DNA from: Phymorhynchus buccinoides
Lineage: Eukaryota > Mollusca > Gastropoda > Neogastropoda > Raphitomidae
Direction: 5' to 3'
Assembly (NCBI GenBank): GCA_017654935.2
Contig: CM065684.1
Span: forward strand, 55,789,738-55,853,737
DNA: 64,000 nt
Positions 55,418 through 64,000 of this stretch are shown here, in pieces. The notes under the pieces were generated by a model. The model was not told where the DNA came from. It ran no database searches and saw only the letters and a program-made list of their open reading frames with translations. The position numbers and the translations under genes are program-made. Position 1 is the stretch's first letter, and every line of letters starts with the position of its first letter.

Positions 55418-55840
55418 GGGTAAAGGTCAAGATGTGCCACCCCCCCTACCTATCTCGGTGAATTCTATTTTTCCGTTATTGCCTTTCTTACCATACATAA
55501 AGCTGTATTTTAGGAACATTTTTACCTAATAACCTTTTTGGAATACTAACCCTAACCCTAACCCTAGCCCTAACCCTAACCCTACCCCCCACTCTATAAG
55601 ACGGAAAAACGCAACGAACCACAACTGTGACAAATCGCGGTGTACTGCAGTACATAGTGGGGGGTAGGGTTAGGTTTAGGGCTAGGGTTAGGGTTAGGGT
55701 TAGTATTCCAAAAAGGTTATTAGCTGAATATGTTCCTAAAATACAGCTTTATGTATGGTAAGAAAGGCAAAAACGGAAAAATAGAATTAACCGAGAAATG
55801 CAGGGGGGGGGGGGGGGGGGGGGGGCACATCTTTACCTTT
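55418..55840. mobile_element. Palindromic element with long CCCTAA / TTAGGG inner arms
   Basis: Same family as 8308-8712. Ends GGTAAAGGTCAAGATGTGCC and the complement of AAAGGTAAAGATGTGCC. The inner arms hold (CCCTAA)n at 55546-55584 and (TTAGGG)n at 55662-55703, which pair with each other across a 78-bp centre. G run at 55803-55825. Confidence 0.85.
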
Positions 55841-56162
55841 GTAAATAAAGAAAATCAGTCTATTCTTAATGAAGGAAACAATAATGCAAAAAAGACCACT
55901 ATTTAGAAATATAATAAATAAAATAAAATAAAATTATTCAGTGAGCAATCTTTCTCGTAACGCTTCCTCCTCTCTTTTCACCTGCTCTTTTCTTTCACCC
56001 CCCCCCCCCCTCCCTCTTCTCCCACATGTATACAAAACCATCCGTCCACATTTGTAATTAACCAAACATAATGTAATTCTTTATACACTAAAAGTACATA
56101 GCAAATTCTTGACGCGCTTACAATATATAAAAAGGTGGTTATAAATAGAGAATTATTATTAT

Positions 56163-56166
<4 letters not shown>

Positions 56167-56216
<50 letters not shown>
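56167..56216. repeat. (GA)n microsatellite
   Basis: Fifty-base GA run. Confidence 0.97.
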
Positions 56217-56218
<2 letters not shown>

Positions 56219-56898
56219 TCGCACGTGCTTTTGCAGTTCTTGGGACACAATATTCAGCAGCTTTTTTTTCATTCTCGCATAGCCTCTCCTTATCAAAAAC
56301 AGCTCACGCATTTCACTACAACATCGTCTGCGTCAAGAGTAGCAACGAAATCAGGTAAGCTGTCAAAATACTTTGCCTTTTTCTTTGATGTTCGCTTAGC
56401 AGGTGACACTTTCGTTTTGTTTTCGTCTGTTTATTTGTTTGTTAAAAAAATGTATAGAACAGATATGAACATATTTGAATGAAACTGATTATTGAGTAAT
56501 CCCCCAAACCAACTCTGACAAAAGTAATAAGGGACGGCAAAGGGGACTGAAGATAATACATTATCAACCCCCTCCAATAATCTCCATAAAATATTTTCAA
56601 TGAATTTCAGCATTTTGCCTTGCTCGGACAGGCAATAGGGTTGGGTTAGAGGTATGCTAATAAAATGGAAGAACGATGCGCATTGAAAATCGAGAACATT
56701 AGGGGGGGGGGGGGGGGGGGGGGCCGCTAAGCTACTACACATTTGTCAAGATATCCTGGGAAAGGTGCAGTTTCACTATCCCCTCCAAATCTTCTTATTG
56801 GTTTTTTTAAAACAAAGAAACAATGGTAAGGGTTATGACTAGGGTAGTTTATTGGCACTCGTTTCTGACATCAAATTATCTCCCTTTCGGGCGAAAGT

Positions 56899-57237
56899 GT
56901 GGATATAGCCAGTTTACTTTCACGAAAGGATGGGAATGTCTCATATGACTTCGGTCAAGAAGACGTTACACATAAACTCGTCCGAAAGGAAAGAACAATA
57001 CGTGAAATTCAGCAAATAAATACTGTCACAGAAAACAAAACAGATTTTGGTGTTACTTTCGATCGCGAATTATTTTTTGATTCTCACTTGCAGACAGTGG
57101 TGTGCCTTGCGGCAATATTCACATTTATATATGACAGAAAAGTGCACAGCCGATTGTGTTTTTTCAGTCAACAGATTGCTTGCCCTATGAGCAGAAATGT
57201 GATTTTTGATGCCCGACTTCGGACCTCGACTGCATAA
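56899..57237 (+). mobile_element. Possible LINE reverse-transcriptase remnant
   Basis: The ORF contains ENKTDFGVTFDRELFFDSHL, which resembles the 'KDLGVTFDxxLxFxxHI' block of non-LTR reverse transcriptases. Flanking blocks are missing. It lies upstream of the + strand NAT gene. Confidence 0.4.
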
Positions 57238-57825
57238 TAAATAATAGTATCATAAAATTAAACTGATGATGTGGATACTCAACGGTCAAAGAAGAAGAAG
57301 TCTCTTCCTGGACGATTGGCCATCTTCTCCATTTCGGCAGAGGGTGCAGAGAGCAGATTTTCATTGACTTTTGGATAGGCAATGGTTCGTTTCAGCCTGT
57401 TCTTTACTTTTTATTAATTTTTATTTTTGATCAAAGTCAGGGTCAAAAATACTTTATTTATCTCGCTTAGATAAATTACGAAGTGGTTTCATGTGATCAC
57501 AGTATAAGCATGACAACAGAACGCAGCATTCCTGTTCACATAAAAAAAATTTAAAGTTAGTAAATGGAGCTCAGACCAAGTCAAGCTTTACAAAAATCAA
57601 AATAGACATTTAATATAATGCTAGTAACTTTCACTCCTTTCAATCAAATTCATTATTCAACATTCAACCACCTCTACGTATCTCCTGTCTTGTCCTTATT
57701 TTGCCTTTGTTCTTTCTCCCCACCCCACCCTCCAATTACATACATAAGAGCCAGGATAACAGCATAACAGTAAGTGGGATTTGTTGTGTGTTCTCCACAG
57801 CGACTTGCTCTTAAATCCAGCCGCC

Positions 57826-58707
57826 ATGTTCAGCACACAGGAGGCCGTTTCCTTCCTGCAGGACACCTGGGGAGTGCAGCGCGTGCAGCAACGTTTCTAT
57901 GACGACAACAACCGAAAAGCCCTGCTGGACGAGATAGTGAAGTCAATCCAGGCCCACGTGCCTTTCCAGAGTGTGACCCTGATGGCTGTACCTCCTGAGC
58001 AAAGAAAACGGCCCTCCGTGGAACAAATCAAACGAGAATGCATGACAGGAATCGGTGGACTATGCTACAACACGAATGTCTTCACCTGGGGCCTGCTGCA
58101 AGGGGTTGGATTCGATGCTCTGCTCTGCGCCTCCTCAGTTGTCTCGCCTGGTGACCACGTCGTTGTCATCGTCTGCGATTTGCAAAACGAAGGCGATGTT
58201 CATTTAGTTGAGTGTGGGTTTGGGTTCCCCACGTTCAGAGCCATAGATCTCATGTTCTACAAAGAGTCTCCGGTGTTTGTGGATTCGTTTCTGGAGTACA
58301 AGTACGTCACTGATAAGGAAGGGCGGTATGCACGCATGCACGGCGCCGACAAAATTAAAGTGAAAATCATAGAAGCGAAATTTGTTGCTGATGAAGGTTC
58401 ATGGAGTAGGTTTTATTCTTTCAAGTTGAATCTGACCAAAAATGTGTCAGAGTTAGATGCAGGCTTTGATAAAGTGCTCACAGTGCTTTCCCTTCACTCG
58501 CCTATGGCTCTGGCTTACCCAGATGGAAAAGCAGTGATTTTGGTGAATGACAAACTGATGGTGGAGACAGAGGGAGGAGAGATGGAGACCACTGTTCTGG
58601 ATGGAGACCAGGCCATTGTCGACAAATACCACAGTTATTTCCCTTCCCTGCCTGAAGATGTGGTGCGACGTGCCCTGAATGAATGGCGCAGCTTGAAACA
58701 ACAGTGA
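57826..58707 (+). CDS. Arylamine N-acetyltransferase-like, copy 2, altered triad
   Basis: Same NAT family as 48875-49768, roughly 70% identical by eye, 293 residues, single coding exon. Start MFSTQEAVSF in GCCGCCATG context. The acceptor TGTTCTCCACAG ends at 57800, matching copy 1, so the untranslated-leader splice is conserved. The nucleophile C80 (GIGGLCYN) and H111 (GDHVVVIV) are present, but the third triad position is E129 (HLVECGFGF, codon GAG) where copy 1 and typical NATs have Asp. The ORF is otherwise intact, with no stops or shifts, so it is probably expressed; activity may be weak, changed or lost. The last five codons and stop lie inside a 40-bp tandem repeat. Confidence 0.92.
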   Translation: MFSTQEAVSFLQDTWGVQRVQQRFYDDNNRKALLDEIVKSIQAHVPFQSVTLMAVPPEQRKRPSVEQIKRECMTGIGGLCYNTNVFTWGLLQGVGFDALLCASSVVSPGDHVVVIVCDLQNEGDVHLVECGFGFPTFRAIDLMFYKESPVFVDSFLEYKYVTDKEGRYARMHGADKIKVKIIEAKFVADEGSWSRFYSFKLNLTKNVSELDAGFDKVLTVLSLHSPMALAYPDGKAVILVNDKLMVETEGGEMETTVLDGDQAIVDKYHSYFPSLPEDVVRRALNEWRSLKQQ

Positions 58708-59030
58708 TGTGTGTTCGGCCCAATGGAATAGCTTGAAACAACAGTGATGTGTGTTTGACCCAATGGAATAGCTTGAAACAACAGTGATGTGTGTTTGGAC
58801 CAATGGAATAGCTTGAAACAACAGTGATGTGTGTTTGGACCAATGGAATAGCTGGAAACAATAATGATGTGGGTTTGGACCAATAGAATAGCTTGAAGCA
58901 GCATTGATGTGGGTTTGGACTAATGGAAGAACTTGACACAACAGTAACGTATGTTTTGACCAATGGAAGAGCTTGAAATAAAAATAATTTGTTTGGACGA
59001 ATGGAATAGTTTGAAACAAAAGGAACGTGT
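58690..59030 (+). repeat. 40-bp minisatellite including the NAT stop codon
   Basis: About eight units with AGCTTGAAACAACAGTGATG plus TGTGTTTGGACCAATGGAAT. The first unit contains the last NAT codons SLKQQ and the stop TGA (58705-58707). The last units are degenerate, and one has mutated to an AATAAA (58977-58982) that could serve as polyadenylation signal. Confidence 0.92.
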
Positions 59031-59040
59031 GCCTGGACTT

Positions 59041-59571
59041 ACAGGGCACCCTGATGGATGATTTTGGCAAGAAACGCGTCGAGATCACCAGAAAGACAGC
59101 CTTTTCAAGGATCAGAACACTCATTTTGCTCTGGTTTCCTAGAAATCAAACCGTCATAACGGCGATTCCTCCTTGGCGGAGTTGCCAGAGAGAGAAGCCA
59201 TTTTGGATGGGATGGGTGGAGGCCACTGAGAGTGGTTGAAGCTTTTTCTTCTTTGTAGTGCAGTAAAAACAATATGGAGCTATTTCCTTTGTTGTGAGCG
59301 AAACTTCTTTTGGTAAACTGTATAAGAAGTGCATAAAAAGGCTTGTATTGTGGAAATTTCCGTGCAAACGATTTGGTCTAACTCAGGCGGCCATTAGAAA
59401 AGAGAAGGCACTTGACTTCCAGCACCTCCGCCAAGGAGGAATCGCCTATTTGACGGTTTGATTTCTAGGAAACCAGAGCAAAGTGAGTGTTGCGATCTCT
59501 GTAAAGGGTGATTTTCTGGTGATCTTGACGTGTTTCTTTCAAAAACTTAATCCGTCAGGGTGCTCCTTTAA
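59041..59571. mobile_element. MITE with long (about 150 bp) inverted ends, copy 2
   Basis: Left end CAGGGCACCCTGATGGAT; right end ATCCGTCAGGGTGCTCCTTT. The terminal arms pair over about 150 bp (e.g. AGGATCAGAACACTC, CTCTGGTTTCCTAGAAATCA). No ORF. Begins immediately after the minisatellite. Confidence 0.85.
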
Positions 59572-59615
59572 GGAAATAGCTTGGCACTGCATTTGCAAAT
59601 CAATGGATACGGGAA

Positions 59616-60060
59616 TTGTGTCTGTTAAAACAAAATAGTAATTTGAAACGCAGACAGATACACTTGCTGCCACACATAGACATGTGTGTGTTTACACCTT
59701 GTATGTGCTCACATGCAAGCAGATATACAGGTGCACAAACACATACTCAAACACACTTGCTCACTCTCACACACTCTCTTTCTTACACATTATCGCTCTC
59801 TCTCACCCACACCCATATCCACACAAACTCGCATGCGCAATTGCACACAATCACATTATTAATTGAACTAAAAACATCAAAACGCTACACTCACACAAGC
59901 ACGTGAAGGTGAAATAAACAATAAACACGGTGAATAAAACCAAATTTTAGTCTTCAAAAAGACTTTGACGAGGTGAATAAACACATACTCAAACACACTT
60001 GCTCACTCTCACACACACTCATTATTACTCACTAAATTGAACATTGGGGAACATTTTTGT
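59616..60060. repeat. CA/CT-rich sequence with a direct duplication
   Basis: A segment with AACACACTTGCTCACTCTCA occurs at 59750-59769 and again at 59992-60011. No gene seen. Confidence 0.6.
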
Positions 60061-60578
60061 AATAGTTTTTTTTTAAAACTTTACCTTACCTTTATTCAAT
60101 ATACGTCTACATGTTTTGCCTTCAAACATTTTGTGCGTTTACTGTTTGTATCTTTGCACTTGTATGTTTCCTTGTTGTACATATTCTAGAATGACTAAAC
60201 AAAAACGCAACCCACAAATCGCAAAAGTGTTTTTTTCTGCCTCAAAAGAGATTTTTCTCAAAATATGAAACCATGGACAATTATTTTCTGGAGCATTCCA
60301 AGGCATCTTGGAAAAGCAAACTGTTATAACTTCTCATGTATTGAGTCTTCTTCATAAACCTGCAAATTCAAAATGTCAGCTTGATCATTACCAATTTTAT
60401 CAGCGATTTTGAGGGTTGCAATATTTTTTGGTCACCCTGCACTTTTTGTTCCCTTCTTTTCCAAATGCCAGCTTCATCATTACAAATGTTATGCATGATT
60501 TTGAGGATTACATTTGTGTAGTCACTTTTCGTTTCTTTGTTATTTGTATGTCTACATGTTGTACTTTTCTTTTTGCGC

Positions 60579-60706
60579 TTAAAGACCCACCACGTCACGT
60601 GTCGAAATCATGGTTTTCACGTGTTTTCCCTCTTATAGCTGGTAAGAAATCTTAAGAAATCTTCCAAGCATAAGAGGGAATATGACACGTGACGTGGGGG
60701 TCTTTA
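60579..60706. repeat. Hairpin with CACGTCACGTG ends
   Basis: TTAAAGACCCACCACGTCAC pairs with GTGACGTGGGGGTCTTTAA; inner TTTTCCCTCTTATAGC against GCATAAGAGGGAATA. Preceded by a 103-bp offset duplication at 60370-60510 ('cagctt.atcattac.aat'). Confidence 0.75.
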
Positions 60707-61029
60707 ATATTTTGTACCAATATTTTTTGTTCTTCGTGCTATGTACGTTTTTGCTCCTTAACTTTATATTTTGTACCCTTCACTCACTATTAATAGACGT
60801 TAAATCTTTGTAGCGCTCCTACCCTCTTTCTTTCATTGGACATGCATACGGTACATTCTGGTGATTTTATATTCTTTTGAACAGATGTATTTTTTGGTCT
60901 TGATTTGGAGTCGTGTATTCATTAACATTTATTGGAATCGTGTTTGAATCTAGGTCTGATTATATTGGGTATGCACTTTGGACATTGTAGATGCGTATTT
61001 GAATTATGATTTAAAGAATTAGTTTCTTT

Positions 61030-61305
<276 letters not shown>

Positions 61306-61659
61306 ATGCTAGCACACTACAGCATGCATGAAGACGAAATTGTAGTCAAATTGTTGAAACATTATCACAAACCCACACGTAAGCATAACACCTATAACTA
61401 ACTGCAATAGAAAGTTTCTCTGTGGCATTGCACTCCTTATGACCCCTACTATAAGTATGCACAGAACAAGTTATAAAGTTGAGAGTGCTCAGATAATAGT
61501 GTAATTAGACAACTACTGACGTCATTATCCCCCAAAAGGATACATCCTTCAAAAACCAAAAAAGCTAATCATTTCGAATTCTACGTTATGTAGTAGTTAT
61601 AGACAAACAGAGACAGACAGAAACATGCATATACACATTGACCCCCCTACTCCCCTGCT

Positions 61660-61782
61660 CTCTCTCTCTCTATCTGACTCTCTGCCCCTGTGTCTGTCTT
61701 TCTGTCTTTCACTGCTTTCTCAAGCCCCACCCAAATGCTCTTTCTCTTTGTGTATCTGTCTCTGTCTGTGTCTCTGTCTGTG

Positions 61783-61855
<73 letters not shown>

Positions 61856-61860
61856 TCTCA

Positions 61861-61912
<52 letters not shown>

Positions 61913-61990
61913 GTTCACACGCCCTACTAAACTCTCCCCTCCCTTCTCTCTCTGTCTGTCTGTTTTTCTCTCTCTTCCCATTGTCTATCT
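61660..61990. repeat. (CT)n microsatellite region
   Basis: CT runs 61787-61840 and 61868-61910 within CT-rich sequence. Confidence 0.96.
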
Positions 61991-62288
61991 CTTTTCTTCT
62001 TCTTCTTCTCTATCACACACTTCACTAAGCTCTTCGTCACAACATAGTGCACGTGATACTCTAGACACCATGTGGCAGGGTGTGTCTTCAGCGGCTCAGA
62101 TATTAGCTGCAAAGCTTTGAGGCGTGGCAGAAGCGGAGAAAAGGACATAAGGTCCCATTGCTCAAATGCATCGATGTGTGGCGTTTTACAGCTTAGCTTA
62201 GCACAGGCTTTAGCGCTCCGATGTTAGCTGCAAACTCCGAAGCATGGCAGAAGAACAAGACAAGAACGTGACGTAGGGAAGTGCTGCT

Positions 62289-62823
62289 TAACGAGGCACC
62301 CTGACGGATGTGTTTTTGCAAGAAACATGTCGAGGTCGCCAGAAAGACAGCCTTTTCAAGGATCGGAACACTCACTTTGCTCTGGTTTCCTAGAAATGAA
62401 ACCGTCAAAACGGCGGAGGTGTCGGAGAAATAAGCCATTTTGGACGGGGTGGGTGGAGGACACTGAGAGTGGTTGAAACTGTTTCTTCTTTCTAGTGCAT
62501 TAAAAAAAAAAAAGCTATTTCATTTATTGTGAGCGAAACTCCTTTTGGTAAACTGTATAACAATTGTATAAAAAGGCTTGTATTGTGGACATTTCGTGCA
62601 AACGATTTGGTCTAACTCAGGCGGCCATTAGAAAAGACATGCCTTCTCTTTCACTGAAAGAATCTGACTTCCAGCATCTCCGACAAGGAGGAATCGCCGA
62701 TTTGATGGTTTGATTTCCATGAAACCAGAGCAAAGTGAGTGTTGCGATCTCTGTAAAGGGTGTTTTCTTGGTGATCTGGATGTGTTTCTTGCATAAACGT
62801 ATCCGTCAGGGTGCCCCTTTAAA
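62289..62823. mobile_element. MITE with long inverted ends, copy 3
   Basis: TTAACGAGGCACCCTGACGG to ATCCGTCAGGGTGCCCCTTT; arms and interior match 59041-59571. Confidence 0.85.
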
Positions 62824-62872
62824 CATATCGGCGTGTGGCGTTTTATTGCCTAATGTTTATGTGAATGATTAA

Positions 62873-63002
62873 GGTCTCTATACACGTGAACCTTTTTCAC
62901 TCTTTCACCATGGCGATACAGTGATATGCAAGTCTACTATGAGTGGCTATCACTGTCTTGCCATGGGGAAAGGGTGAAAAATGTTCACGTTTATGGAGAC
63001 CT
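62873..63002. repeat. Hairpin element, 130 bp
   Basis: GGTCTCTATACACGTGAACC pairs with TGTTCACGTTTATGGAGACC; inner TTTCACCATGG and ATACAGTGAT also pair with the right half. Confidence 0.8.
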
Positions 63003-64000
63003 TTTTGACTCGCTATACTAGGAGGCTCGGTGTGAAAGAGATGTTCACAGCTTGGGATTAATATTGACCTTGATGGACACTCAAAGCTTATTCTTGATGG
63101 AAGATAATGGACATGTGTGACGTAAATGTCATCATAATGATCTATCTCATGACACCAATTAATGTTTTCTGTGATTTTACCATAATCTCCACATTGCAAA
63201 GCATAACGAGTGCCTTTCGTAGTCATCATTAAAATGCCGCAGCTAGCGGTGCGATCGTTGTCAGATCTTCCTAAATCCCATCTTTGTTTTCGACGATTCA
63301 TTTAAAGAAAAGGAAAGTGATGATCACCAATTTAAAAGCAATAGTTTATCTCTGTTTTAACAAGCGTTTTCTATCTCAGTAACGTTGCCGTACAAGTACT
63401 TTAGGGGAGCAGTTTACTTGCGCAGAACGTTTTGCTGCCATAAACCAACCCAGAACTGACGACTTTCAAGACAACAGAACATTTCACACACATAGCAGCA
63501 GCAGTAGCAGTCAAATCAAAGTCTAGAAGCACATTGTTTAGCACATACACACACACAGTGGCAGTATCTGCGAGCTATATACAAGAAGTTATGTAAACAA
63601 AGTCCTTGTCATGACTGCAACAAATGGTTCCACTGGTGTCAACAACAAAACAGATTCTACATAGTCAATAATAAACGTAGAAAACGTGCATGTAGTATTT
63701 CGACTTTTGAGGGAACTGGTATGTGTGATGACAAAACTTACACACATTAATATTCTCAGATGAGAGCAAGAAAGTGTTTGTGCGAAAAATCTCGGAAATT
63801 ATTGATCATCTGATTCGAACACACGTTTGCGTCTCTAAACTCCTTCGCAAATGTAGTTTTGAATACGAACACTTGATTTTAAGACGACAAAACATCAAAG
63901 GGAAGCAACTAAGCCTTATGATTTATTTTCGATATTTTCGTCGTCCCAAATCTTCTGAGGGAGTGTTATTATGTAATGCACGGGTTATCTTCTAAAATCA
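63003..64000. other. No recognised gene
   Basis: The longest ORF (62897-63301, -) starts MNRRKQRWDLGRSDN; its C-terminal half lies in the hairpin element. I recognise no domain. A + strand ORF at 63774-63995 is also unassigned. Either could be an exon, but no splice pattern supports it. Confidence 0.4.

Noticed and set aside
55546..55703. Chromosome end or telomere
   Set aside because: The TTAGGG tracts are short, inverted to each other and internal to a palindromic element.
58453..59124. 223-codon ORF on - overlapping the + strand NAT and its minisatellite
   Set aside because: Open frame results from the 40-bp array and the NAT antisense strand; no known domain.
62897..63301. 134-codon ORF on - as a gene
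   Set aside because: Its C-terminal half is a hairpin element; no domain recognised, no splice support.

Overview
The window is eukaryotic, intron-rich and full of repeats. It has no operons, many GA/CT and GT/CA microsatellites, nested DNA transposons, degraded LINEs, a tRNA-derived SINE and TTAGGG-type interstitial telomere motifs. Together with the two protein families present, this suggests a marine lophotrochozoan invertebrate, most likely a mollusc. That assignment is inference; nothing in the sequence names the species.

Positions 1-18013 carry exons 4-11 (+ strand) of the orthologue of human CDIN1 (C15orf41), a PD-(D/E)XK-type nuclease. The TPD motif and the downstream E-x-K are both readable. 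The largest structure in the window is an inverted repeat. Positions 1-9078 recur, with only scattered differences, as the reverse complement at 21501-30629, and the second arm starts exactly at a 500-base N gap (21001-21500). The second arm repeats CDIN1 exons 4-6 on the - strand. Beyond it, still on the - strand, lie exons 3, 2 and 1 (30959-31023, 33458-33503, 43683-43780). The window therefore holds two incomplete, tail-to-tail copies of one gene that together give a 296-residue protein. An unpurged second haplotype placed in inverted orientation is the simplest explanation; a real inverted duplication is the alternative.

The introns are a graveyard of mobile elements: a hAT-like family with CAGACCTG termini and 6-bp target duplications (one copy splits a Tc1-like transposase), piggyBac-type TTAA MITEs (8 copies), Tigger/pogo-like TA elements, several palindromic elements (some with TTAGGG tracts in the middle), LINE 3' ends that carry microsatellites, and a 42-bp satellite of about 32 units in CDIN1 intron 1.

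The region 43.8-48.5 kb is intergenic repeats. From 48.5 to 59.0 kb lie two divergent arylamine N-acetyltransferase (NAT) genes, one on each strand. Each has a single coding exon preceded by the same splice-acceptor sequence, as expected when an untranslated 5' exon lies upstream. The + strand copy has Glu in place of the catalytic Asp, and a 40-bp minisatellite starts inside its last codons; the - strand copy has a decayed version of the same array. From 59 to 64 kb there are MITEs, hairpins and microsatellites, with no gene I can recognise.
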